A program made the translations under genes and the position numbers. This document shows positions 42,740-51,819 of a DNA stretch of 64,000 nucleotides, one piece after another (within the stretch, counting starts at the first letter, position 1; every line of letters begins with the position of its first letter). The notes below the pieces were generated by a model that saw only the letters and a program-made list of their open reading frames with translations, was not told the origin of the DNA and made no database searches. This DNA is from Phenylobacterium sp. (lineage in GTDB: Bacteria > Pseudomonadota > Alphaproteobacteria > Caulobacterales > Caulobacteraceae), in the NCBI GenBank assembly GCA_020402745.1, contig JADBYZ010000009.1:1-64000 (forward strand), in the 5' to 3' direction.

Positions 42740-43371
42740 GCGATCCCCCCGTCACCGCCCTCCGAGCGACCCCCGAGGAAGAGGCCGACATCCGCCGGCG
42801 CGTCCGTGAGGTGGACCCCGCAAGTCTGGGCCCTGACCGGGTCATCGCCGTCTCCGGACACGCCGCCGCCCTGGCGCGGATGCTGGCCGACCCCCGGGTC
42901 TCGGACCCGATCTACGACCTGCCCCGGCCGATCACCGAGGACAGCGTCCGGGCCTGGATCGAGGCGACGGCGGCGGACCAGGCGCGGGGCGAGGCGGTGT
43001 TGATCCTGTCCCTGGACGAGCAGGGGGAGGTCGCCGGCTACTCCCGCTTCAGCGTCTGGCCGGACAGGTCCTCCGCCGAGATCGCCGGCGCGACCCGGGC
43101 CGACCGGCAGAACCGGGGGCAGGGAACGGCAGGCGCCGCCCGGTCCTTCGGCTGGATGTTCGAGGTGCTGGGCGTACGCCTGATCGGCCTGACGGCGGCG
43201 CTGGACAATGTGCGCTCCGCCCGGGTGATCGAAGCCGCCGGCTTCCGCCCCATGGGCGAGCGCGACAGCCGCCGTCCAGACGGGACCCTCCGCCGTTCCC
43301 GCTACTGGGAGATGACCGTCGAGGACTGGCGCCGGGCCCGCGTCTCCGGCCCTGAAGATGCTCCTTCGTGA
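42736..43371 (+). CDS. GNAT family N-acetyltransferase
   Basis: The 211-residue protein has a GNAT core: a strand VLILSLDEQGEVAGYSRFS, the acetyl-CoA region TRADRQNRGQGTAGA, and LTAALDNVRSARVIEAAGF, followed by R-rich RDSRRPDGTLRRSRYWEM. The first 60 residues are a helical extension. It resembles Rim-type acetyltransferases. Its 3' end overlaps the convergent ogt gene by 70 bases, an unusually long convergent overlap. Confidence 0.85.
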   Translation: MSDPPVTALRATPEEEADIRRRVREVDPASLGPDRVIAVSGHAAALARMLADPRVSDPIYDLPRPITEDSVRAWIEATAADQARGEAVLILSLDEQGEVAGYSRFSVWPDRSSAEIAGATRADRQNRGQGTAGAARSFGWMFEVLGVRLIGLTAALDNVRSARVIEAAGFRPMGERDSRRPDGTLRRSRYWEMTVEDWRRARVSGPEDAPS

Positions 43372-43877
43372 GCCAGTAGCCAGGCCTTGCGCTCCAGCCC
43401 ACCCGCATAACCGGTCAGGGCGCCTGACCGGCCGACCACCCGGTGGCAGGGGATCAGCAGGGCCACGGGGTTGGCTCCATTCGCCAGGCCCACCGCCCGG
43501 ACGGCCCGGGGCGCGGCGACCTGGATGGCGATGTCGAGATAGCTTCGGGTCACGCCTTGCGGGATGTCGCAGAGGGCCGTCCAGACCTGCTCCTGGAAGC
43601 GGGTTCCCGCCGTGGCGCAATCGAGCCGGGCCAGGGCGTCCGGATCGCCCTCGAAGTATCCGCCCAGGGTCTCGGATACGCGAGGCGGCGCGGCGCCCGT
43701 CTCCAGGGAGATCCCGGGATACAGGCGCGCCATGCGCTGGCGGATCCGCGGCAGGCCGGAGCCGAAGTCCAGGCCCCGGAGGATCCCCGCCTCGTCGAGG
43801 ATCACCTCGATCTGGCCGACGGGTGAGGCGACCTCCGAGACTGTCAGTCGGCGGGGCGGCGGCGCGTCGATCTTCAT
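43302..43877 (-). CDS. ogt: Methylated-DNA-protein-cysteine methyltransferase
   Basis: Cys144 in the active-site motif LLIPCHRVVG takes the alkyl group from O6-alkylguanine in a suicidal reaction. The helix FQEQVWTALCDIPQGVTRSY and ANGANPVALL are canonical. At 191 residues it has the length of Ogt-type proteins with the N-terminal half. The upstream gene (an Ada-AlkA fusion) ends in an ATGA overlap with this start, so two alkylation-repair proteins are made together. The C-terminal 20 residues are in the region overlapping the convergent GNAT. Confidence 0.95.
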   Translation of the reverse strand: MKIDAPPPRRLTVSEVASPVGQIEVILDEAGILRGLDFGSGLPRIRQRMARLYPGISLETGAAPPRVSETLGGYFEGDPDALARLDCATAGTRFQEQVWTALCDIPQGVTRSYLDIAIQVAAPRAVRAVGLANGANPVALLIPCHRVVGRSGALTGYAGGLERKAWLLAHEGASSGPETRARRQSSTVISQ

Positions 43878-45361
43878 TCGGCGGGTCCTTTGCGGGGGAA
43901 TGCGTCGTCGGAGTCCTTCGCCCAGAGATGGGCGGCGGCATAGGCTCGCCAGGGGCGCCAGGCCTCAGCCCGCGCCAGCAGGGCTTCGGGGGTGGGTCTT
44001 CGGCCTTCGGGGTCTGCAGCCGCCCTCAGGAGGGCCAGGTCCGAGTGCGGAAATGCGTCAGGCTCTCGCAGGGCGCGCATGGCGATGTACTGGGCGGTCC
44101 AGGCGCCGACCCCGGGAAGGGCCGAGAGCCTGCGGACGGCGCCTTCGAGATCCTGGCCCGGTGCAAACAGCTGGGCGTCCTCCGTCGCCAGACGGGCGAT
44201 GGCCGCCAGGGCCCTGCCGCGCGCCCGGGGCATGGGCAGGGTTTCGGGATCAAGGCCGGCGAGACGCTCCGGTCCCGGGAACAACCTGTCCAGGCCAAAC
44301 CGGCGGGCGGGCTCGGTGTCGATGTGGGCGCCATGGTTGGCCGCCAGCCGGCTGGCCAGACCCCGCGCGGCGACGACCGTCACCTGCTGGCCGAGGATGG
44401 CCCTGACCGCCGTCTCGAAGCCATCCCAGGCGCCGGGCGCCCGAAGGCCCGGATGCTGGGCGACCAGCGGTCCAAGTTCGGGATCCTCGCCCAGATGCGT
44501 CCGCACGGGCTCAGGGTCCAGGGCAAGGTCGAAGACCCTGCGGATCTGGGCCAGGACCCGGGGAAGGACTCGGAGGTCCGGAAACCAGAGACTGGCGGAC
44601 AGGGTGTCGCCCCGCCCTGGCTCGACACGGACCACGCCGGCGGCGCCTGCAATCGCCAGGGTCCGGACATAGGCCGGGCCGTCGATCCGCTCGACCCCCT
44701 CCACCTGCCGTTGGGCGAAGAAGTCCAGCATCCGGGGCCAGTCGTAGGGCGGTCGGTAGGCGAGCCGCAGGGTGACTCCATCGGCGGGGTGCGCCTCTGC
44801 GCCGGGGCGGCGGCGCAGGCTGGAGGGCGTGCGACCGCAGGCGGCCCGGAAGGCCTCGTTGAAGCGCCGCAGACTGCCGAAGCCGGAGGCGAGGGCGACC
44901 TCTGACATGGACAGACCCGTCTCTCGGATCAGTCGGCGGGCCATGTGCAGCCGCCGGGTCTGGGCCACCGCGACCGGGCTGGCGCCCAGGTGCTCCTGGA
45001 ACAGGCGTCTGAGATGCCGCTCTCCCACGCCCAGGCGCCCCGCCAGGTCCTGAATGTCGCCGCTGTCCAGGGCCCCGAGGTCGATCAAGGCGAGGGCGCG
45101 GGAGACCGTATTGGCGGTCCCGTTCCAGGCGCCGAGCTGCGGGGCGGCTTCCGGGCGACACCTCAGGCAGGGGCGGAAGCCGGCAAGCTGCGCCGCCGCC
45201 GCCGAACTGAAGAACCGCACGTTCTCGGGCCGGGGCTTCCGGGCCGGACAGACGGGCCGGCAGTAGATTCCGGTCGTGACGACGCCCCCGAACAACTGCC
45301 CGTCGAGGCGAACGTCCCGGGTGGCGAAGGCGCGAAAGCTGGCGGCGGGGTCCAGGTCCAT
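43874..45361 (-). CDS. Ada N-domain-AraC-AlkA fusion: regulator and 3-methyladenine glycosylase
   Basis: The 495-residue protein joins three modules. Residues 1-75 form the Ada zinc domain, with Cys34, Cys38, Cys65 and Cys68; Cys34 corresponds to the methylphosphotriester acceptor. An AraC helix-turn-helix spans about 85-185 (GVGERHLRRLFQEHLG, ALASGFGSLRRFNEAFR). The C-terminal AlkA glycosylase has an N-subdomain and the HhH-GPD fold (LPGVGAWTAQYIAMRALREP, with the catalytic Asp in FPHSDLAL). It senses alkylation, activates genes and removes damaged bases. It precedes ogt in an operon that it likely induces. AlkA/Ada fusions are known. Confidence 0.95.
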   Translation of the reverse strand: MDLDPAASFRAFATRDVRLDGQLFGGVVTTGIYCRPVCPARKPRPENVRFFSSAAAAQLAGFRPCLRCRPEAAPQLGAWNGTANTVSRALALIDLGALDSGDIQDLAGRLGVGERHLRRLFQEHLGASPVAVAQTRRLHMARRLIRETGLSMSEVALASGFGSLRRFNEAFRAACGRTPSSLRRRPGAEAHPADGVTLRLAYRPPYDWPRMLDFFAQRQVEGVERIDGPAYVRTLAIAGAAGVVRVEPGRGDTLSASLWFPDLRVLPRVLAQIRRVFDLALDPEPVRTHLGEDPELGPLVAQHPGLRAPGAWDGFETAVRAILGQQVTVVAARGLASRLAANHGAHIDTEPARRFGLDRLFPGPERLAGLDPETLPMPRARGRALAAIARLATEDAQLFAPGQDLEGAVRRLSALPGVGAWTAQYIAMRALREPDAFPHSDLALLRAAADPEGRRPTPEALLARAEAWRPWRAYAAAHLWAKDSDDAFPRKGPAE

Positions 45362-45428
45362 GGCCTCAACATGGTCTCATCCGAGGCGAATGTCTGGCGG
45401 TTTTCGGACGCCGATTCCGCGGTCGGCG

Positions 45429-45458
45429 TCCCCGGCCAGGTCAGGGCCTGGCCGGGGA
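45429..45458 (-). terminator. Perfect 12-bp hairpin after SDR gene
   Basis: TCCCCGGCCAGG-TCAGGG-CCTGGCCGGGGA pairs without mismatch just beyond the stop of the minus-strand SDR gene. No T-run is seen. It also lies upstream of the divergent Ada-AlkA gene. Confidence 0.55.
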
Positions 45459-45465
45459 GCCGGTC

Positions 45466-46410
45466 TCAGGACGCCGGCTTGGCGGCGGCGGGCTGCTGGG
45501 CGTTGTTGCCGCCCGGCAGGGGTCCACGGTTCAGGTCGAAGAACTTGGGCGCCATCTTCGGCACGGCCTCGTCCAGGATGGTCTGGACCGTCCAGCCCTC
45601 TTCCTTGGTCACGGTCTCGACCGGACGGGGCTGGGAGTAGAGGATGATGTTCTCGCCCGAGGCGCCGAAGATCTGGCCCGAGACGTGGGCGGCGGCGGGC
45701 GCCACCATGGCCACGGAGAAGCGGGCCGGCTGGTCGGCGCGGATCGTCTCGGCCATGACTGCGCGGCGGGCCGCGGCGGCCTCATCCTTGACCGGCACGG
45801 ACTGGGTCATGCGGGTCCAGGCCACGGGGGCCAGACAGTTGGAGCGCACGTTGTTGCGGGCGCCCTCCATGGCGATGATCCGCGACAGGCCGGCGATGCC
45901 CATCTTGGCCGCGCCGTAATTGGCCTGGCCGATGTTGCCGAACAGGCCCGAGGTCGAGGTGAAGAACATGTAGGCGCCGTCGTTCTGCTCGCGGAACACC
46001 TCGATCGTGGCCCGGGCGACATTGAAGGAGCCGCGCATGTGAACGTCGATGACCCGGTCCCAGTCGTCCTCGCTCATCTTGTGGAACATGACGTCGCGCA
46101 GGATCCCGGCCGGATTGATCACGGCGTGCAGGCCGCCGAAGGTGTCCCGGGCCTGTTCGACCATGCCCTGCACGGCCTTCATGCTGGTCACGCTCTCGGA
46201 GTTGGAGACCGCCTCGCCGCCCGCGGCGCGGATTTCCCGGGCCACCGCCTCGGCGGGACCGGCGTCGCCTTCGTCGCCGCCCTTCAGGCCGCCGCCCAGG
46301 TCGTTGACCACGACCTTCGCGCCCTCCTGGGCCGCGATGAGCGCGCAGTCGCGGCCAATGCCGTTACCGCCGCCGGTGACCAGAACCACTTTTCCGTCAA
46401 GTGCGCCCAT
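45466..46410 (-). CDS. SDR oxidoreductase, hydroxyacyl-CoA dehydrogenase-like
   Basis: The 314-residue protein has VTGGGNGIGRDCALIAAQEG, VVVNDLGGGLKGG (an insert seen in MFE-2-type proteins), NPAGILRD, and catalytic STSGLFG...YGAAK. The VNDLGG and P-A-EAV features match the dehydrogenase domain of peroxisomal multifunctional enzyme 2 and bacterial relatives acting on 3-hydroxyacyl-CoA. A P-, A- and Q-rich tail ends the protein. It probably works in acyl-CoA or steroid degradation; substrate inferred only from family likeness. Confidence 0.88.
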   Translation of the reverse strand: MGALDGKVVLVTGGGNGIGRDCALIAAQEGAKVVVNDLGGGLKGGDEGDAGPAEAVAREIRAAGGEAVSNSESVTSMKAVQGMVEQARDTFGGLHAVINPAGILRDVMFHKMSEDDWDRVIDVHMRGSFNVARATIEVFREQNDGAYMFFTSTSGLFGNIGQANYGAAKMGIAGLSRIIAMEGARNNVRSNCLAPVAWTRMTQSVPVKDEAAAARRAVMAETIRADQPARFSVAMVAPAAAHVSGQIFGASGENIILYSQPRPVETVTKEEGWTVQTILDEAVPKMAPKFFDLNRGPLPGGNNAQQPAAAKPAS

Positions 46411-46446
46411 TGAAATGCCTCCCGATGAAAATGATCGCGCCGCCAG

Positions 46447-47700
46447 TTATTCGAGGCGGTCGGCCTTGCGCAAGTCAGGAAAGAGCCGCGCCCAGAGGCC
46501 GGTCGCCAGGACGGCGCCGACCCCGCCGAACACCGCTGCGCCCACCGGACCGAGGAAGCGCGCGGCAACGCCACTCTCGAATTCTCCGAGTTCATTCGAG
46601 GCGCCGATGAACAGACCGGACACGGCCGCCACGCGACCGCGCATGGCGTCTGGCGTGACGAGCTGAACCAGGGTTTGGCGAATGTAAACGCTGAGCATGT
46701 CGGCGGCCCCGAGAACGGCAAGGGCGAACACGGAAAGGGGCAGGGAGGTCGAGAGACCAAAAACGATGGTGGCGATCCCGAAGACGGCGACCCCCGCGAA
46801 CATGACCGGGCCGGCTCGCCTTCGTATGGGATAACGGGCCAGGATGACAGCCACCAGTGTGGCCCCGATGGCGGGTCCGGCCCGGAGAAGGCCAAAACCC
46901 TCGGGACCGACATGCAGGACATCCCGGGCGAATACCGGAAGGAGGGCTGTGGCGCCGGCGAGAAGGACGGCGACAAGATCCAGGGAAATTGCCCCGAAGA
47001 CGATCCGATTGGTCCAGACATAGGCGACGCCCTCGCGGATCAGCGCCCAGCGCGAGCCCGGCGAAATCTCAGGCTGCGTGTTCCCGCGGATGCCGGAGAT
47101 ACAGACGAGGGCGAGGAGATAAAGCCCGGCCGCCGCCCCATAGGAGGTCGCTGGCGACAGGGCGATCAGGAGTCCGCCGAGGGCGGGTCCGATGATCGAG
47201 GCCGCCTGCCAGGCGAGGGAGTTCAGGGCGATAGCCCGAGGCAGCAGACGGCGGGGGACCAGCATAGGGCCGAGCGCCGTTCCCGCCGGGCCCATGAAGG
47301 CGCGGCTCGCCCCGAAAGCGGCGGCCAGGGCCAGCAGGAGGGGGAGGGTCGCAAAGCCGAAGACGGTGGCGGCGACCAGGACGAGAACCGTGAGCGTCTC
47401 AGCGAAATAGCAAAGGCGAAGAATGGTCTTGCGATCATAGCGGTCCGCCGCCTCTCCGGCGGGCAGGGCCAGGAAGAAGACCGGGATGAAGGCGGCCAGA
47501 CCAATCATGCCCACGAAGAAGGCTGAGCGGGCGACGTCCATGGTCTCTCGGGCGACCTCGTACACCTGCCAGCCCAGGGCGACGCTCTGGATCTGCACTG
47601 CAAGGGTGGAGCTGACGCGGGAGAGCCAGAATCGCAGGTAGTCCGGGCGTCCTAGCAGGGCGCGAAGGGAAAGGTCGTCGTCGTCGAGGGACTCGCTCAT
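46447..47700 (-). CDS. MFS transporter, EntS-like
   Basis: The protein has 12 hydrophobic segments. The N-terminal LRALLGRPDYLRFWLSRV and loop 2-3 (LPAGEAADRYDRKTIL) carry the MFS signature. Later GPALGGLLIALSP and RGRVAAVSGLFIGASNELGE agree with the EntS/MFS_3 group of drug or siderophore exporters. The ATG giving MSESLDDDDLS is the more natural start; one ten codons upstream is possible. No siderophore genes are near, so the cargo is unknown. Confidence 0.9.
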   Translation of the reverse strand: MSESLDDDDLSLRALLGRPDYLRFWLSRVSSTLAVQIQSVALGWQVYEVARETMDVARSAFFVGMIGLAAFIPVFFLALPAGEAADRYDRKTILRLCYFAETLTVLVLVAATVFGFATLPLLLALAAAFGASRAFMGPAGTALGPMLVPRRLLPRAIALNSLAWQAASIIGPALGGLLIALSPATSYGAAAGLYLLALVCISGIRGNTQPEISPGSRWALIREGVAYVWTNRIVFGAISLDLVAVLLAGATALLPVFARDVLHVGPEGFGLLRAGPAIGATLVAVILARYPIRRRAGPVMFAGVAVFGIATIVFGLSTSLPLSVFALAVLGAADMLSVYIRQTLVQLVTPDAMRGRVAAVSGLFIGASNELGEFESGVAARFLGPVGAAVFGGVGAVLATGLWARLFPDLRKADRLE

Positions 47701-47765
47701 CTGAGACCACCTTGGCCCCATGGTCGGCATGCGGCAACTTGCAGCTTCGCAAACCGGAGACTCAA

Positions 47766-48035
47766 ATGCCCGGGTGGGTGATCGCCGTGCTGACCGAGGC
47801 GGACGGAGAATCGCGTCGGCTCTACTTCGCCGTGGGGTTTGCCGACCAGGGCCAGGCGGAGTGGAAGGCGGTGGACGCCGCCGCGGCGGAGGCGCCCGTC
47901 GCGCCGGGGCCGCGCGGGGGTCTTGAGCCCGTGCAGGCCCTTTCGTCCCTTACGGACATCGCCATGCGCCGGAAAGGGCTGTTGGCCGGCGAGGTGCGCC
48001 CCCTGGGGGAGGCCTGGCCGCGCAACTGGCTGTGA
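47766..48035 (+). CDS. Small hypothetical protein
   Basis: The 89-residue protein starts MPGWVIAVLTEADGESRRLY and continues FAVGFADQGQAEWKAVDAAA. It has a polar helix rich in A, E and P, then VQALSSLTDIAMRRKGLLAG and EAWPRNWL. GGAGACTCAA lies 3-8 bases before ATG. No family is recognised; the tail resembles small uncharacterised alphaproteobacterial proteins. It is divergent from the MFS gene and followed by a GNAT gene. Confidence 0.6.
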   Translation: MPGWVIAVLTEADGESRRLYFAVGFADQGQAEWKAVDAAAAEAPVAPGPRGGLEPVQALSSLTDIAMRRKGLLAGEVRPLGEAWPRNWL

Positions 48036-48109
48036 TCGCGGTGTTGACGCGACCGGCGACCGGCCCTAAACGCCCGGCCCTCGCGCCCGGGGGGGAAGTC
48101 TTGGCGGAT

Positions 48110-48592
48110 ATGAATGCAACCGAAGCCGTCATCCGCCCGGAGACGCCCGCAGATGGCCGGCGGATCGAGGCGCTTCTCGACCACGCCTTTGGCCCAGGCC
48201 GCTTCGTCAAGGTCTCGGAACGGGTGCGCGAGGTCGCCCGGTTCCGCCCGGACCTGTCCTACTGCGCCGAGGCGGAGGGAGAGGTCGTCGGCCTGGTCCG
48301 GCTTTGGGACATCCATATCGGTGAGACGCCGGCCCTCTTCCTGGGCCCCCTGGCGGTGCACTCGGGCCGCCGGCTCGATGGCCTGGGGGGGCGGCTTGTG
48401 GAGTGCGTCGGGGCTGCAGCGGACAAGCTTGGGCAAGGCCCGATCCTTCTCGTGGGAGATCCACCCTTCTTCGAGCGTTTCGGCTATGCCGCGCCGCCGA
48501 CGGTGGGAGTCCGGTTGCCCGGTCCGGTCGATCCCCGGCGGGTTCTTGTCCGTGGCGCTAAGGGTCCCTTGAGCGGACCTGTGCGCGCCTGA
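48110..48592 (+). CDS. GNAT family N-acetyltransferase (COG3153-like)
   Basis: The protein begins [20 protein letters not shown]. It then shows [20 protein letters not shown] (acetyl-CoA loop, with a partial RxxGxG pattern), [16 protein letters not shown] and VRLPGPVD. The G-D-P-F-Y-RFG region is typical of the YhbS/COG3153 group. About 160 residues is usual. A TTG three codons upstream could also start translation, but the GGGGAAG ribosome site lies better for this ATG. Confidence 0.82.
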   Translation: MNATEAVIRPETPADGRRIEALLDHAFGPGRFVKVSERVREVARFRPDLSYCAEAEGEVVGLVRLWDIHIGETPALFLGPLAVHSGRRLDGLGGRLVECVGAAADKLGQGPILLVGDPPFFERFGYAAPPTVGVRLPGPVDPRRVLVRGAKGPLSGPVRA

Positions 48593-48639
48593 TCCCGGCC
48601 GAGGTTGAGCCTAGCCCTGCGCGGGCCTACCTTCCGGGC

Positions 48640-49203
48640 ATGTCTGAGACTCAGCACCCTTCCGGCCTGGACGGCGTGGCCGCTGCCGCGCGGCAGGCGC
48701 CCGGGCGCGGCCTGCCGCCCGTCCACCTCTGGAATCCCGCCCACTGCGGCGACATCGACATCGTCATCAAGCGCAATGGCCAGTGGTTCCACGAAGGCAC
48801 GCCCATCGGCCGCGAGGCGCTGGTGCGCCTGTTCTCCACTGTCCTGAGGAAGGACCCTGACGGCTTCCACCTGGTGACTCCCGTGGAGAAGATGCGGATC
48901 ACCGTCGAGGACGCCCCCTTCATCGCTGTGCGGGTGGACCGCGACGGCGAGGACCTGGTCTTCCAGACCAATGTCGGCGACGAGGTCCGGGCCGGCTCGG
49001 ACAATGCCCTGCGGGTGGAGACCGACCCACGCACGGGTGAGCCGCGGCCCTACCTGCACGTCCGGCGTGGACTTGAGGCCCTGGTGGCCCGTCCGGTCTT
49101 CTATGAACTGGTCGGCATGGCCGATGAGGCTGAAGGGCGGCTTGAGGTCCGGTCGGGCGGCGCCGCCTTCGACCTGGGCGCGTCCGGGGACGGTGCGGCG
49201 TGA
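48640..49203 (+). CDS. DUF1285 family protein
   Basis: The 187-residue protein carries the DUF1285 pattern: [54 protein letters not shown], and [20 protein letters not shown]. The fold is beta-rich; function unknown. It heads a compact run, overlapping the following Nudix gene by 4 bases. Confidence 0.9.
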   Translation: MSETQHPSGLDGVAAAARQAPGRGLPPVHLWNPAHCGDIDIVIKRNGQWFHEGTPIGREALVRLFSTVLRKDPDGFHLVTPVEKMRITVEDAPFIAVRVDRDGEDLVFQTNVGDEVRAGSDNALRVETDPRTGEPRPYLHVRRGLEALVARPVFYELVGMADEAEGRLEVRSGGAAFDLGASGDGAA

Positions 49204-49853
49204 GCCCTCAACAGCTGGCGGCGCCGGGCGCCCGGCCCCTTCTGGCGGCGCGGCTGGCGGAACGTCTGGACCCCCTGGCCGACAGGACGCTGGACGAGAT
49301 CAGTTCGGACTTCGACTTTGAGCCGGATCCGTACTTTCCGCCGCTGGAGAGCCTGACCCCCGCCGCCGTCCTGGTGGGACTGATCGAACGCTCGAATGGA
49401 TTCTCAGTCCTGCTGACGACTCGGCTCGACACCCTGCGCCGCCACGGGGGCCAGGTCGCCTTTCCGGGCGGCCGGTGCGATGCGGGAGAGACGCCCTGGC
49501 AGGCGGCCCTGCGCGAGGCCGAGGAGGAGGTGGGTCTGGCGTCTGACTTCGTCTCACCGGTCGGGCTCTCGACCCCCTATCGGACGGGGACGGGATACCT
49601 CGTCACACCGGTGGTGGCCTTCATCGAGGAGGGCTTCAGCCTCCAGCCCAATCCCGAGGAGGTGGCGGACATCTTCGAGACGCCCTTCGGTTTTCTGATG
49701 GACGGGGCCAACCACGAGACCCACGAGCGCCAGCTGCCGGATGGCGGCAAGCGCCGGTTCTACGCCATGACCCACGACGACCGGTTCATCTGGGGCGCGA
49801 CGGCGGGGATGCTGAGGGTCCTGTCTCACCGGCTGTTCGGGGCGCGGGCGTGA
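49200..49853 (+). CDS. CoA pyrophosphatase (Nudix, UPF0035 type)
   Basis: The 217-residue enzyme has [20 protein letters not shown], the coenzyme-A-specific UPF0035 signature, directly before the Nudix box [24 protein letters not shown]. It hydrolyses CoA to 4'-phosphopantetheine and 3',5'-ADP, presumably for clean-up. The GTG start overlaps the DUF1285 stop by GTGA, and its own stop overlaps the next gene. Confidence 0.92.
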   Translation: MSPQQLAAPGARPLLAARLAERLDPLADRTLDEISSDFDFEPDPYFPPLESLTPAAVLVGLIERSNGFSVLLTTRLDTLRRHGGQVAFPGGRCDAGETPWQAALREAEEEVGLASDFVSPVGLSTPYRTGTGYLVTPVVAFIEEGFSLQPNPEEVADIFETPFGFLMDGANHETHERQLPDGGKRRFYAMTHDDRFIWGATAGMLRVLSHRLFGARA

Positions 49854-51121
49854 GCGTCGCGGGGCCGGATTTCGTTCTCGAAGGCGCGGCCTGGCTGGAG
49901 GATCCGGCCGCCGCTGCGGTGATCGACGCCCTGGAGGCGGCGGGGGGTCCGGACTGCACGCGCTTTGTCGGCGGCTGCGTCCGAAATGCGGTCATGGGCC
50001 GCTCTGTCGCCGACATCGACCTGGCCACCCGGCTGGAGCCTCCGGCGGTGGTCGCGGCCCTGCAGGCCGCCGGCCTGAAGGCCGTCCCCACCGGCCTCGA
50101 TCATGGCACCGTCACCGCGGTCAGCGGCGGGCGCGGCTTCGAGATCACTACTCTGCGGCGGGACGTGGAAACCGACGGCCGCCGCGCCGTCGTGGCCTTT
50201 ACGTCCGACTGGGCCGAAGATGCGGCTCGCCGCGACTTCACCCTCAACGCCCTCTACGCAGACCGGAAGGGCCGGGTCTTCGATCCCACCGGCCTCGGCC
50301 TTGCTGCGGCCCGGGAGGGCCGGATCGCCTTTGTCGGCGAGGCGAGCCAGCGGATCGCCGAGGACCATCTGCGCATCCTCCGTTACTTCCGCTTCCTGGC
50401 CCGCTATGGGCGGGGCGAGCCGGACCCCGCCGCCATAGCCGCCTGCGCGGCCCAGGCTGGCAGCCTCGTCACCCTGCCCGCCGAGCGGGTGCTCAAGGAA
50501 CTCCTGTCCCTGCTGGGCGCGATCGATCCCAGGCCCTCCGTCCGCCTGATGGCGGCGACGGGCGTGTTGCCGCGCCTCCTGCCCCACGCCGGCGACCTCT
50601 CGCGGTTCGAGGGGCTTTGCGAGGTCGAGACCCTGGAGGGCTCTGGTCCCGATCCCCTCCTGAGGCTGGGCGCCCTGTTCCCGGAGACCCCTGCAGAGGT
50701 CGCCAGGGAGGCGGAGCGCCTCCGGCTCTCAGGGGCCCAGAGGGACCGGCTGATCGCGGCTGCGGGACGCGAGCCCCGCCTCATCCCCTGGATGTCGCCC
50801 TCCGCCCTGCATCGGGCGCTTCACCTGCTGGGAGCCGGAGCTACACAGGATCGGCTACGGCTGGCCTGGGCCCATGCGCCGCATGGGGCGTCGGCGGGGG
50901 ACTGGCGGGCCCTGATCGCCGAGGCCCGCGCCTGGACGCCGCGGACCCTGGGCGTTTCGGGCGCGGATGTCGTGGCGGCTGGCGCCCCGCCTGGGCCCCG
51001 GATCGGCGAGGCCCTGCGCGAGCTCGAGGCCTGGTGGATGGAGGCGGACTTCCCGGACGATCGTAAGGCCCTTCACGCCCGCCTGGCCGCCATCCTGCGC
51101 GGCCTGGAGGACGGGAATTGA
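49850..51121 (+). CDS. CCA tRNA nucleotidyltransferase / polyA-polymerase family
   Basis: The 423-residue enzyme has the nucleotidyltransferase motif GGCVRNAVMGRSVADIDLAT with the DID metal aspartates, then RRDVETDGRRAVV, RRDFTLNALYADRKG and the tRNA-binding domain start IAEDHLRILRYFRFLARYG. It adds or repairs the 3' CCA of tRNA. The C-terminal 200 residues are the less conserved helical tail usual for alphaproteobacterial members. GTGA and TTGA overlaps tie it to its neighbours. Confidence 0.93.
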   Translation: MSVAGPDFVLEGAAWLEDPAAAAVIDALEAAGGPDCTRFVGGCVRNAVMGRSVADIDLATRLEPPAVVAALQAAGLKAVPTGLDHGTVTAVSGGRGFEITTLRRDVETDGRRAVVAFTSDWAEDAARRDFTLNALYADRKGRVFDPTGLGLAAAREGRIAFVGEASQRIAEDHLRILRYFRFLARYGRGEPDPAAIAACAAQAGSLVTLPAERVLKELLSLLGAIDPRPSVRLMAATGVLPRLLPHAGDLSRFEGLCEVETLEGSGPDPLLRLGALFPETPAEVAREAERLRLSGAQRDRLIAAAGREPRLIPWMSPSALHRALHLLGAGATQDRLRLAWAHAPHGASAGDWRALIAEARAWTPRTLGVSGADVVAAGAPPGPRIGEALRELEAWWMEADFPDDRKALHARLAAILRGLEDGN

Positions 51122-51819
51122 GGATCGCCATCCTGGAGACCGGCGCGCCACCCGGCGACCTCGCCGCGCGGTTCGGGGACTATCCGGACATGTTTCGCCG
51201 CCTGCTGCTTGAGGAGGGCGACCAGGCCGAGACCTTCGACGTCGCCGCCGGCCGGCTGCCCGTCGACCCCTCCGCCTTCGACGCCTGTCTCGTGACAGGG
51301 TCTTCCGCTGGCGTTTACGAGCCCCTGCCCTGGATCGCCCCGCTCAAGGCCTTCCTGAACGCGGCCTCGGGGCGGACCGCCCTGGTCGGAGTCTGCTTCG
51401 GCCACCAGGTCATGGCCGAGGCCTTCGGCGGCCGGGTGATCAAGTCGCCCAAGGGCTGGGGCGTGGGCCTGCACCGATACGCCGCTTCCGGAGAGGGCTG
51501 GCTGGCGGGGCTGGACACCGTGGCGGTCGCGGCCTCGCATCAGGACCAGGTGGTCGAGGCTCCCGAAGGGGCCCGGGTGGTCGCAGGCAGCGACTTCACG
51601 CCCTTTGGCGCGCTTTCCTATCCCGACCGACGGGCGATCTCGATCCAACTGCACCCCGAGTTCACCCTCGACTACGCCCGGGCCCTGGTCGAGGCCCGGC
51701 GGGGCAACCGCTACACCGACGAACAGGCGGATGCGGCCCTGGCCAGCTACCAGGACGCCAACGACCGGCTGGAGGTAGGCCGCCGGCTGCGTCGCTTCAT
51801 CGAGGCCGGGGGCGCCTGA
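51118..51819 (+). CDS. Class I glutamine amidotransferase-like protein
   Basis: The triad is visible: Cys93 in LVGVCFGHQVMAEAFGG, and His179 with Glu181 in SIQLHPEFT. The protein is 233 residues, close to GuaA-like stand-alone amidotransferases (YfeJ/PuuD-like) that act on glutamine or gamma-glutamyl compounds. Partner and product are unknown. The start is a TTG overlapping the CCA-enzyme stop (TTGA), the end of the run of coupled genes. It is convergent with hemF, the two stop codons lying back to back. Confidence 0.88.
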   Translation: MRIAILETGAPPGDLAARFGDYPDMFRRLLLEEGDQAETFDVAAGRLPVDPSAFDACLVTGSSAGVYEPLPWIAPLKAFLNAASGRTALVGVCFGHQVMAEAFGGRVIKSPKGWGVGLHRYAASGEGWLAGLDTVAVAASHQDQVVEAPEGARVVAGSDFTPFGALSYPDRRAISIQLHPEFTLDYARALVEARRGNRYTDEQADAALASYQDANDRLEVGRRLRRFIEAGGA

